The position numbers were made by a program, and so were the translations under genes. Of a stretch of DNA of 64,000 nucleotides, positions 54,037 through 64,000 are shown one piece after another; positions within the stretch are counted from its first letter, which is position 1, and each line of letters begins with the position of its first letter. The stretch is from Misgurnus anguillicaudatus (taxonomy: Eukaryota > Chordata > Actinopteri > Cypriniformes > Cobitidae): contig NC_073354.2 of assembly GCF_027580225.2 (NCBI RefSeq), forward strand, positions 28,168,001 through 28,232,000, written 5' to 3'. Below the pieces are notes generated by a model, which did not search any database, had not been told where the DNA came from, and saw only the letters and a list, made by a program, of their open reading frames with translations.

Positions 54037-55391
54037 CAACTGTATGTATTGAACATATCTATGTTTAAGTTACAGTCCATATCCAAAAGAATCAGAGTTG
54101 TGGTTCAAGGTCATTGAACAATCATTCATTAGGCTATACTTAAAATATCTTAAGGGGCTCCATTAGAATCTGTATTGTTGAGGTACTGATCTGGAACCAG
54201 AATTAAAGCCCATTTGAAATTTAAAGTTTTATTGTGTCCTAGCGTTGTATGCTGGAATTTATACACGTACATATTCACTTAAACCCCTGCCCTAGATTTC
54301 ACATCTGCAGAGGTGAAGTAAATGCTTCTAAATCAACGCAGCAATAAAATGTTGCTTTCATCTTTTCTTTGTGTATAAAAAATCATTATGTTTGATCACT
54401 ACTAAACCCGAGTCAGCTGTTTGCCTGAAGCCAATATAGAAACACATTCGCTCCTGCCTCATTTTCTAACTATTTTCTGTTGTGTGAAACTTCACATAGC
54501 AAGGTCTGAGAAAATGTTGATAACCTTTAGGTTTTCAATATTCATTGGTTTATTTTAACTAATATTCGATTCCTGCTTGTTTAGGCAACATTGATTTGGG
54601 GTAGGGATGGGACGGTAAATGCCAATACAAACTATCAATACCTGTCCGATATCAATTCTGAATCGCACACCGATATTATGCACAGCTTTTTCATGTACTA
54701 CGGGTCTCTGATCAGGAAGTCCTTCTCAATCTGAAATCACTGTTAGTTTGAGTCGTTTATAACATGCATTTGAAATATACATATTCTTTATTATCTAGAA
54801 AATACATTAAAAAGTTTGAAGAACAGCAATATAAATATATGCTTAAGCCATTTCCTGGAGATGCATGTGTAATGGTTCTTGTTCTGCGGCCCATATCGAG
54901 TTTCTGCACGAGAAGTTTTTTGAAAGTTGCGACATTCACCGTAATTCGTTGAGATGCATAGCAAGCATCATCCGCCGATTTATCGGCCCAACAATAATTT
55001 GTTTGACTATTTGTTTGTCGACCAATTGCAGATGAATGAGAAAAGTTCAGAAGTTTGAAACCGGAAACCGAGCTCCAAGACATCAAACTATCTTTTTTGA
55101 CATTGATTGTTCTGTTAACACTTAACTTTCTTAAGTTTAATTTTCTTGCTTCATCGATAGATTACAATGAGTGCCTGTTTCCTCCTGCCTCCCCCAGTGA
55201 AATGGTTCTGCATGATAGCGGCGTCGGTACACCTCTCTGTCTTAAGTTCCCATCCTTTAGTTAATTACAGCCATAGAGTTTCCTTCAGTGAGCATTGAGC
55301 AAATCAGCCACATTGAATCTCAATTGTTTAGATTGGTGGGTCTTAAGAGTTTCTGGAAATTGGTAACCCTTGTTAGACCCAGCTGTTATTA
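54037..55391. other. Presumed intron with a hAT terminus
   Basis: 54602 onward starts TAGGGATGGGACGGTAA, a hAT-like left end without a visible partner. 55165-55290 is related to 61480-61625. No exon recognised. Confidence 0.35.
55165..55290. repeat. ~125-bp sequence related to 61480-61625
   Basis: Shared ordered blocks with the second site: 'ctgcctccccc', 'aatggttctg'/'gatgggtctg', 'acagccatag' and a closing 'tcagtgag'/'tcaatgag'. Nature unknown. It may be an old repeat family. Confidence 0.4.
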
Positions 55392-56257
55392 CCGTAAAAC
55401 TTCAAATAATAGCCGAGTCCCAAATAGACGCCTGTCTCTTTTAGACGCCTGGTGTGACGACAGGTTTGTCTGTCTCAAATAAAGGCCTGGTCTGTTTTTT
55501 AGTTTCGGGTTGTATTTAATCTTCTAAAACCCGTCAGATAGTCTGTTTAAGACAGTTCTATGGTGCAGATTGAACACGCTAAAGTTTGTTTTGCTTACCA
55601 GTAGATGTCACGTGACAGACGCAGTCGTTCCATTACTCATCACTATGGCAACACAACAAGCTTCGTCGCCAGGATTGAGGTGATGATGAGAGTAGCGAAG
55701 TGACAATCGGGAGAGTCGGGACTTTTCCCGGTGGGCCGGTAGTGTTTTGGGGCCGCTGATAATAGCCGGGCTTTCAGTCTTTTGTCATGCATGCACTCCC
55801 GCCACACATTGTATTTCTCATGCGGAAACACTATTTATCATATTTAATATGCTGCAGCGCCCAAAATGTATCTGGCCGCACTGCTCTCTCTCTCTCTCTC
55901 TATCAAGCCCGTCTTCCCTAGAGTTCTAGTCGAGCGAGCCAATACAAAAAAAAAGAAAGAGGCTACATAATAGCCAATCAGAAAATAGCACTGTTGTATC
56001 TGGGTAAGATTTCACGTAACAACCAATAAAAAAACATATCCTTGTTTGCTTTATTTATACTGCCAATAATTTAAGACTGTTGTTATTACACAAACTAAAT
56101 TGTTAAACACATTCAAATTAAAAATAAAACGTAATATGTGGTAACCTCCTGCTGTCATGCTGGAACAATTAAATTAAAAGCCTGTCTCTTATAGACGCCT
56201 GATGTGATGATAGGTTTGGGAAAATAAAAGCCAGGGCTATTATTTGAAGTTTTACGG
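55392..56257. mobile_element. TA-target element with CCGTAAAAC ends
   Basis: Terminal repeats begin CCGTAAAACTTCAAATAATA at both ends and run to 'gcc' (23 bp). TA on each side (55390-55391, 56258-56259). Sub-terminal 'tagacgcctg' repeats appear on both sides. It shares the CCGTA start and TA target with 20580-21676. It contains a short (TC)n run near 55885. Confidence 0.85.
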
Positions 56258-56291
56258 TATTAGACATTACAGATGCACCGATATATCGGCC

Positions 56292-57134
56292 TAGGAATGG
56301 GCCGGTATAAAATTCTTTAGCAAAAATACTAGTGATAGACCGATATATCGGCCAGCCGATATATCGGGCCGATATTTGTGAGTTTTATGTGTATCGGCAT
56401 CGGCCGATACGTGGCTGCCATGTTCGCCGATTTTTTTCTGCCATTATTTACAGACAGAGTGCTGGAACCCGCAAGCGATTGCAGGTCATGTGACTAAAAA
56501 CAATTAACCTTTCCATGACAACATCGAAAGCTCGGCCTAACAGCTGATCATAGCTGAACAAAGCTGGTTTTTATTTCTCATCTCTATGGGGCGGTTTCCC
56601 GGACAGGGATTAGACTAGTCCTAGACTAAAATGAATGTAAGAACTGTCCAAACTAATAACATCTCTTTTTAACAACATGCCATTTTTTTACATAATTTTT
56701 ATGATGTAAATTGAGTGAGCAAAAGCAGTATCGGCTCAAAATATCGGCGCAAGAAAATCGGCAGCATGTATCGGTCATCGGCTAAGGCTGATGAAACAAA
56801 AATCGCATCGGCACTGAAAAATCCATATCGGTCGATGCCTAAAAAATACCACAGTTTCACGTTGTTTCGGTATTGCCATTGCAACACTTAAATGTGTTAT
56901 TTTCAAATGCCAGGTAAAAATAAAGCCTTTAAATTAAAATGTTTTCAAAAAATATATAATATTTTCGTAATGTATATTAAATGTAAACATCAAATCAATC
57001 ACATGACGTAATGATTTAATAAATTTTGTATAAACACAGCTCATACCTTGGAGAAGGTATCACAGAACTTTTTGTAGTTTTGAAACCTTGACTGTTTAAA
57101 ACCTTGGTATACTTTGAAACCGGTAATTGGCCCA
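56292..57134. mobile_element. hAT-like element, host of a nested hAT
   Basis: The left end TAGGAATGGGCCGGTATA pairs loosely with 'accggtaattggcccat' at the right. The 56330-56841 element splits it. The right border is approximate. Confidence 0.45.
56330..56841. mobile_element. hAT element with perfect 8-bp target duplication
   Basis: Ends TAGTGATAGACCGATAT and 'atatcggtcgatgccta' are imperfect complements. The duplication AAAAATAC is exact (56322-56329, 56842-56849). Interior rich in 'atatcggc'. Confidence 0.82.
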
Positions 57135-57895
57135 TAAAAGCTATTTGCAGACAGTCTAAAAACAGTCAATCAAAAGAGAAAAGACAAATGCAATGAATTT
57201 GAGCTTTGTGTATAGAAAATGTAAAGAAACATAACTAGTTTAATGGTTTGGTTTAGAAAAATTTAATTTTTAGAATTAAGTTAATGCAAGTTAACATAAC
57301 CACCAACTATCGTTATCGGCAGATATCAGTCTGAATAACCGGCTATTGTTATCGGTGTAAAATTTTAATATCTTCTCTATTAGAAATAGAACAGTATTTT
57401 TGCATGTAAATTAAAATCTGAAGAAGAAGTGAAAACGAACCAAAAATGTGAATAACTCTTTTGAGATGCAGGATATTAGTTAGTGAAGTTAGTAGGGATA
57501 AGCACTGAAAATGTTATTTGCCTGCCAACATCAGAACTGTCAAATCCACACTTCCTTACAAGCAATTCTGCTTTAACCATTGGGAGCAACCAGTCTAAAC
57601 TCATTTTGTTTGGTATGAAGTTTGCTAAACACCTGGTTTGGATGCTGTGTTTTTATGACATTCACTCACTCCCATTACTGTAGCCTTGCAGTAACAATGA
57701 AAGCCACAGAGGGTTCATCTGGTGTCTTTGCATGGGCAAGAAATGTTTACCAACTTTGTAAACCATCAGTGCCCTATGCTGGAGTCACAAACACTGTCAT
57801 TGCTGATGGGCAGCAATATATTGATTTGGATTCAAGTGCAATAAAGCACTAAACCCTTTTCAGGTCTTTTTGTAAGGCATATAACTAGATACATT
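57135..57895. other. Unrecognised sequence before the tandem pair
   Basis: A 76-codon + strand ORF (57622-57852) has no recognisable motif. 'tatcgttatcggcagatatc' near 57309 may be another element end. No gene supported. Confidence 0.3.
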
Positions 57896-59572
57896 GGCCC
57901 TCATTTATCATTCTTGCGTAGAAACGGGCGTATATGTTGGCGTAAGATTATGCTTACACTCCTCTCACCGCCTGATTTATGAAACTGTGCGTACCGTTGA
58001 TATTCAGGTGTACGCAATATCTGCCCTTCATAAATGCCGCGGCTGAAAACGATCGTCATTAGAATAACACGCCCATATAAATTCAAGTCTCCACCTCCCC
58101 CACGCCCTCATTTTACGACATTGACACATGGAAGACGGCAAAGAAGACAAACCGGGGAAGTGGAAAGAAACAAAATTGTTTTATTTGGGAGTTTAAAGAG
58201 CGGGATTAAAGACACATTAATAATTGCATGACATTTTGTAATATTTGTATTATTATTTTTATTATTAATGACGCTTAATTGATATTTAGAATAATTATTA
58301 TTTATTATTATTATTATTATTTACTGTTGCCTACATCTAAATTATATGTCTGCTTAATGGTTCGGTTAAGTTTTTTTTAAATAATATTTTAAAATGATGT
58401 AGTAACTTTTATAGTGTGTTTTTCTGTATTTACATACAGTTGTTTGTTAGCTAAGATCCAGTTTCATACGGAGCTCCGGATATCATTTAAATTAACAATT
58501 TGTTTCCCAGGACATCCACATGTTTTACTAAACTAATTCATAATTTGAAGTAATAATAATTGTAAAAGTAATGACGAAATATTATAATAATTAATCCCAA
58601 GGAACAAACTGTTGAATATTGGGAACGAATTTTATATTTATGGCCATACTTTAGACTAAATAAGAAAAAGAAGTGTCCATAATGTAGCATAAAAGATAAT
58701 TCGTGGCCATGATTTTGTCCGCATGTCATCATCATCAGATTTATGGCTCCATTCAACACAAACATTTTACTTTACCTATTCATGTGTAGCTATTTATTTA
58801 TCATCGAATGGTATGTTACTAGCTTACCTTTTGATGGATTATTACCATGTTTTGGTAGCACATCCTTGTGCTTTCTTGCAATGTGCCGCTTCAGATTCCA
58901 GGACGAATATTTGCTAACTTTTACAGTCTCTCCGCACTTCCTTTTAATGTTTTCTTCCTGCTCAATCTTAACTTTGATTTTTACTTTACATTTATGTATA
59001 AGGCTTGAATTCCACAACTTATTGCTAGACGTTTTTACAGATTCTCGAACTAGCAAATTATCAAAGGGCGTTCTGGGTTCAACGAGCGGTGCTGAGCGAG
59101 CGGACTTTTTTGAAAGGCGCTTTGATGGTAATATTACCGCACCGCTCAAGGCTCCGCTCCGCTCCGCTCACATGCTTTGCCCTGAAACGTCAGGTAAAGC
59201 GCCCAGGCTCTCAACTGAAGGAATACATATGCATACAAATCAAATGCTTTGGTAAAGTCTCTCAAATTAAACATTGAAGTCCATGTTGCATAAAAATAAA
59301 CACTGAAGTTTGTAATTATTATGTTTTTTTTTACAGTGGGTCATAATATATCATATATTTTAGTTTGTCAGTGCGTTTTGTGGTGTTAGGAAGTGTTTGC
59401 GCATTTCTGCACTAACTCAAAATGTGCGTACACCACCTCCTGAGCAGGCGTAGGATTTGAGCGTACCGTACGCCAACGTCCATATTGATAAATCTCAAAG
59501 TCACCGTGGTTTTGGGTGTACGCCAGGTGTACGCTGGAATTTTGGTGTACGCACTTTTGATAAATGAGGGCC
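57896..59572. mobile_element. Terminal-inverted-repeat transposon, tandem copy 1
   Basis: It starts GGCCCTCATTTATCA and ends with its exact complement. ATT lies on both sides (57893-57895, 59573-59575). Sub-terminal 'gcgtac' repeats are abundant. The 3-bp duplication would fit a PIF/Harbinger-like element, but no DDE nuclease is present, so the superfamily is unproven. 1677 bp. Confidence 0.85.
58790..59149 (-). CDS. Zinc-finger-like ORF inside tandem copy 1
   Basis: A 119-codon ORF whose C-terminal half reads KRKCGETVKVSKYSSWNLKR followed by HIARKHKDVLPKHG. The SSWNLKRH....KH spacing resembles a C2H2/BED-type finger, but only one Cys is seen, so metal binding is doubtful. Basic residues dominate the middle. 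In copy 2 a 70-bp deletion destroys it. Probably part of the element's DNA-binding protein or a relic. Confidence 0.35.
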   Translation of the reverse strand: MSGAVILPSKRLSKKSARSAPLVEPRTPFDNLLVRESVKTSSNKLWNSSLIHKCKVKIKVKIEQEENIKRKCGETVKVSKYSSWNLKRHIARKHKDVLPKHGNNPSKGKLVTYHSMINK

Positions 59573-59575
59573 ATT

Positions 59576-61183
59576 GGCCCTCATTTATCATTCTTGCGTA
59601 GAAACGGGCGTATATGTTGGCGTAAGATTATGCTTACACTCCTCTCACCGCCTGATTTATGAAACTGTGCGTACCGTTGATATTCAGGTGTACGCAATAT
59701 CTGCCCTTCATAAATGCCGCGGCTGAAAACGATCGTCATTAGAATAACACGCCCATATAAATTCATGTCTCCACCTCCCCCACGCCCTCATTATACGACA
59801 TTAACACATGGAAGACGGCAAAAATGACAAACCGGGGAAGTGGAAAGAAACAAAATTGTTTTATTTGGGAGTTTAAAGAGCGGGATTAAAGACACATTAA
59901 TAATTGCATGACATTTTGTAATATTTGTATTATTATTTTTATTATTAATGACGCTTAATTGATATTTAGAATAATAATTATTTATTATTATTATTATTAT
60001 TTACTGTTGCCTACATCTAAATTATATGTCTGCTTAATGGTTCGGTTAAGTTTTTTTAAAATAATATTTTAAAATGATGTAGTAACTTTTATAGTGTGTT
60101 TTTCTGTATTTACATACAGTTGTTTGTTAGCTAAGATCCAGTTTGATACGGAGCTCCGGATATAATTCAAACTAACAATTTGTTTCCACGACATCTACAT
60201 GTTTTACTGGGCTAATTCATAATTTGAAGTAATAATAATTGTAATAGTAATGACGAAATATTATAATAATTCATCCCAAGGAACAAACTGTTGAATATTG
60301 GGAACGAATTTTATATTTATGGCCATACTTAGACTAAATAAGAAAAAGAAGTGTCCATCATGTAGCATAAAAGATAATTCGTGGCCATAATTTTGTCCGC
60401 ATGTCATCATGTATTGCATGATCGGATTTATGGCTCCATTCAACACAAACATTTTACTTTACCTATTCATGTGTAGCTATTTATTTATCATCAAATGGTA
60501 TGTAACTAGCTTACCTTTTGATGCATTATTACCATGTTTTCGTAGCACATCCTTGTGCTTTCTTGCAATGTGCCGCTTCAGATTCCAGGATGAATATTTG
60601 CTAACTTTTACAGTCTCTCCGCACTTCCTTTTAATGTTTTCTTCCTGTCCAATCTTAACTTTGATTTTTACTTTACATCAAAGGGCGTTCTGGGTTCAAC
60701 GAGCGGTGCTGAGCGAGCGGACTTTTTAGAAAGGCGCTTTGATGGTAATATTACCGCACCGCTCAAGGCTCCGCTCCGCTAACATGCTTTGCCCTGAAAC
60801 GTCAGGTAAAGCGCCCAGGCTCTCAACTGAAGGAATACATATGCATACAAATCAAATGCTTTGGTAAAGTCTTTCAAATTAAACATTGAAGTCCATGTTG
60901 CATAAAATAAACACTGAAGTTTGTAATTATTATGTTTTTTTTTACAGTGGGTCATAATATATCATATATTTTAGTTTGTCAGTGCGTTTTGTGGTGTTAG
61001 GAAGTGTTTGCGCATTTCTGCACTAACTCAAAATGTGCGTACACCACCTCCCGAGCAGGCGTAGGATTTGAGCGTACCGTACGCCAACGTCCATATTGAT
61101 AAATCTCAAAGTCACCGTGGTTTTGGGTGTACGCCAGGTGTACGCTGGAATTTTGGTGTACGCACTTTTGATAAATGAGGGCC
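59576..61183. mobile_element. Terminal-inverted-repeat transposon, tandem copy 2
   Basis: Same ends and same orientation as copy 1, separated only by ATT, and followed by ATT at 61184-61186. 1608 bp. It differs by scattered substitutions and a 70-bp deletion (the sequence at 58991-59060 of copy 1 is missing after 'actttacat'). Confidence 0.88.
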
Positions 61184-61479
61184 ATTGTGCCTTGTTGCTA
61201 TGGCAATGCAAAAAAAAGAAAGAAATACCGGTGCACCCATATGCATCAATGTCTAGGCTGTTTCAGCTTTTGGAAAATGTTCAGAATCACTTGTATACTG
61301 TTGGCATTCATGTAAATCTTTACTATGATGCTTCCTAAAACCAAGTATTTCTCCATAAATACAAAGACATTTATGACACAACGAAACGTCTGGCTTTGAG
61401 ATGTGCTACACAGAGCGATACAGTCGGCTTTCTGAAATCTAATCAAATACTTTGCTTCAGTCACAGGTTACATCAGGTG

Positions 61480-61625
61480 TCCGTTTCACCACTGCCTCCC
61501 CCGGTGGGATGGGTCTGAATGCCAGAGAGGGTATGGCGCCGTAGCGTTGACATCGCTCCCATCACTTAAACCCAGTGGACCACAGCCATAGTGCTCCTCT
61601 CAATGAGGATCCCTCTGGAGCCCTA
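61480..61625. repeat. ~145-bp sequence related to 55165-55290
   Basis: See the block matches listed for the other copy. Here 'gcgccgtagcgttgacatcg' replaces the middle. No terminal repeats or ORF. Confidence 0.4.
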
Positions 61626-62280
61626 GATCAAGTAAGTCAGACAGATTTGGCTCTCTGCATATCCGGTTAAACTGCTCATAACACAGTAGCTTAAAAGGAA
61701 ATAACTGCCGACAACTGAAACCGCAGGTCTTTGCTGTTACTGTAAAGGTGTTAACCGCATTATAAGGGTGAAAAAACACAAAAGGGAGGGTTTAACTGCA
61801 GTCTTATGGAAGGACATGTTTACGTAATAATACATAAATAATGTTAAGTTTCGTTTCCAGTAACAAGCTTTTCAATGTGAAAGTGAAAGCCACTCGTTGG
61901 TTTTTATTTTTTTTATATTAATTACAGACACTACAGTTTACTTGAATTTGATTTGTTTAGCATTTATATTACTAACTTAAAATAAACACACTATAAAATA
62001 CAAAAATGTGTTTAGTATCTCAGTGTAGACAGTCATGTATGTTTATGTGAGTGTGTGTTTCTTTGTGTATAACTGTTACGTACTGTCAACACTGTTACTC
62101 TACCTTGGTAACAGAGTTTGACGGCAACAGAATTGACACAGTAATTCAGCTCCTAACAGGAGATAATATTATGATAATGTGCATTGTGTCCACATCAACT
62201 CACTGCAGAAGTAAACAGTTGCATACAATCCTTGCGTTCATTGTAGTCCAAGAAAAGAGAATTTAGTTGGAGATGATAAC

Positions 62281-62406
62281 TCGCGTCATCGTATACTTAC
62301 AGGGATGTGCACAGACCTTATGAGGGGCATGTGCAGAAACTAAAAAAGGGCACCCCCTTCCAAATAAATATAATAATCATTTCAAAAGCTTTTTATTTAT
62401 TCACTA
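62281..62406. mobile_element. hAT-like left terminus
   Basis: CAGGGATGTGCACAGACCTT followed by 'gaggggcatgtgcag' looks like a hAT end. No partner is found before the window ends; the TTAA elements at 62407-63175 may lie inside it. Confidence 0.4.
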
Positions 62407-62690
62407 TTAAAGCAACACTATGTAGTTTTTTAACTTTTAAATAATGTCTCTAAAATTATTTCAGTGATAGAACAACTTTTAACTGGACAAATTGTACTGT
62501 TGCTGCAACCTGAGCAGCCTCCTAGCTGCTACCAGCACACTCTGAAAATGGCGGTGGAGGGTAGAGCACACAGCCCTGCCCCTCCCCCTGCCTGCAGAAG
62601 AGTGTCTGATACCAGGCACTGTTGCGCTTTTCAACCACATGGGGGAGCTGTAAGTCATTTTTACATGGAAACTACATAGTGTTGCTTTAA
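62407..62690. mobile_element. TTAA-flanked MITE, 284 bp
   Basis: It starts TTAAAGCAACACTATGTAGT and ends 'actacatagtgttgctttaa'. Its right TTAA is also the left TTAA of the next element. Confidence 0.88.
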
Positions 62691-63175
62691 CTCTTTCACC
62701 GCCAACGTTTTTTTAAAAAAGTTGCCAGCCAGCGCCAGCGTTTTTCATGATTTTCACCAAAGTTTAATGCCTTCCAGAAAATGTTCTTCTTTAAATATAT
62801 AAACATACAGTATACCAAATGAAAAAACAGACCCTCTGCTTTCAAACAAAAATGTTTCATCCTACCTTTAGTGGTTCTTTTGTAATCAGCTTTTGAATAT
62901 GGGTAGGTTTCTGAAAAAACACCACATTTTGAGCAAAAAGCAGAGATAATTCCATTTTTGTGACAGACTTTTCGTAGAGATCCCATTCAGAGCGATCTTT
63001 AAAACAGACACGGACATGCAGCTGCTTGCCATAGGGCAATACTTCCGGGTTTAAAAAGTTGCGGAACCTGGTGGATAATAGCGGAATTGCGGAAAGACGG
63101 AAAATCTCGTCATTGGCGAGGAAGCGTTTTCTCTTAATTGACAAGATATCTCGTCAATGGCGGTGAAAGAGTTAA
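62687..63175. mobile_element. TTAA-flanked element, 489 bp
   Basis: It starts TTAACTCTTTCACCGCCA and ends TGGCGGTGAAAGAGTTAA (perfect complements). It preserves the uninterrupted 'caaagtttaatgccttcc' that is the insertion site in 49240-50210. Confidence 0.88.
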
Positions 63176-63552
63176 TAACCGTTATATAGATTAAAAAAAA
63201 TTTTTTTTTTTCATTTTTTCTCTGCTTTGCATACATAAAGTTCAATAAAAATATGTTTAAAAAATATTTTTTAGCTATTCTGTTTGTTTTTATGAGCTAA
63301 TTTTATTTATTTGGTTAACATGTTTATGTATGTCATTGAGAAGAGGGGGTAATAGAAGATTAAAGATCAAAATAGGAGATTTTACTATAGCCATACCATT
63401 AGCATATCCAATATGTATTTGCCTACCTGGCAAAAATTGTGCAAGGGACCTTGGTCTCTTGAAGGTGCACTAAGGTTGGTGGTTCTCTCTTATGCACTTC
63501 ACTTTCCTTAAATGAAAACCACCATTTTCAATGTTTTGCTATGCTCTTCAGG

Positions 63553-63760
63553 GTTCCTACGTGTCCTTGAAATCCTTGAAAGTTTGTGAATCTGGGGGAA
63601 AAAATTCAAGGCCCTGGGAAGTTTTTGAAAATATACATACATAGATACTGGTCATTGAAAGTGCTTGAATCTATTTTATGCAAGTTGTTTTCTGGAAAAA
63701 ATCCATATTATTCCCTTTATAGTGTAGGATAATATCATAAAAATTCTAGACTTTTAAGCA
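63553..63760. mobile_element. hAT-like left terminus
   Basis: CAGGGTTCCTACGTGTCCTT with 'cttgaaa' repeats is typical of a hAT end. The partner end is not in the window. Confidence 0.4.
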
Positions 63761-63861
63761 CAAGTGCTAAACTGTTCGCTTTAAATGCTTATATCTTCTG
63801 TATGCGAATGTTGATTCATAACAAAATGTTTTTTTGCATAGTTGTGTTTGACACTTGAAAA

Positions 63862-64000
63862 CGTCTCGGGTTACGTATGTAACTGTTGTTCCCTGAGAAG
63901 GGAACGAATCGCTGCTTCTTCCTTCCCATACTTTCTGCGTCCCTGTAATGGCGCCTGTAACGCCGTCTATTCGATACTTCAGATAGCGTTATACTTCCTA
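63862..64000. mobile_element. Element truncated by the window edge
   Basis: 'cgggttacgtatgtaactgt' then 'tgttccctgagaagggaacg' resembles the end of a dispersed fish DNA repeat. It runs off the window. Confidence 0.35.

Noticed and set aside
57901..59766. Identical 61-codon ORFs at the starts of both tandem elements
   Set aside because: They are translations of the terminal and sub-terminal repeats; identity reflects duplication, not coding constraint.

Overview
The window is vertebrate nuclear DNA, almost certainly from a teleost and probably a cyprinid. It contains multi-exon genes with GT-AG introns, long AT-rich introns, CA/GA/TA microsatellites and a very dense load of cut-and-paste DNA transposons and foldback MITEs. 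I see no prokaryotic operon, CRISPR array, phage or virus. The organism call is an inference from gene structure and repeat style; no database was searched.

Three protein-coding genes can be rebuilt exon by exon with all reading phases consistent. (1) ephx1-like microsomal epoxide hydrolase, + strand, 752-4952, eight coding exons, 456 aa, catalytic residues intact. (2) slc5a6, the sodium-dependent multivitamin (biotin/pantothenate) transporter, - strand, 27377 down to 10426, fifteen coding exons, 623 aa, with a likely non-coding first exon and a CRE-containing promoter near 36.0-36.2 kb. (3) rpl7l1, a nucleolar L7/L30-type ribosomal protein paralogue, - strand, 41342 down to 37922, six exons, 247 aa. 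A GC/CpG-rich block at 42.43-43.08 kb, head-to-head with rpl7l1, looks like a promoter plus non-coding first exon of a + strand gene whose coding part lies beyond the window. If so, most of 43-64 kb is its first intron. The three genes are ordinary neighbours and do not form a pathway.

The rest is mainly transposon archaeology. Several hAT elements have exact or near-exact 8-bp target duplications (11559-12834, 14983-17969, 15227-17022, 32923-33837, 45275-45662, 48151-48830, 56330-56841). A large group of foldback/MITE elements has TTAA at both ends (20267-21687, 20804-21533, 25105-25525, 25781-26560, 43849-44234, 44297-44637, 47570-47981, 49240-50210, 49617-50145, 62407-62690, 62687-63175). 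Two elements begin CCGTA and are flanked by TA. One 1.1-kb Tc1-like element carries a broken transposase. A perfect-ended 1.6-1.7-kb element occurs as a direct tandem pair sharing the 3-bp junction ATT (57896-61183).

The most notable structures are the nests: a four-level one at 14.9-18.7 kb, a three-level one at 20.3-21.7 kb and two-level ones at 24.8-25.6, 49.2-50.2 and 56.3-57.1 kb. In several of them the empty site can be read from a paralogous copy or a palindrome arm in the same window. I found no convincing new protein-coding system. The least explained items are an unassigned ORF at 35.6-35.9 kb, a zinc-finger-like ORF in the tandem element, and a diverged ~130-bp sequence present at 55.17 and 61.48 kb.
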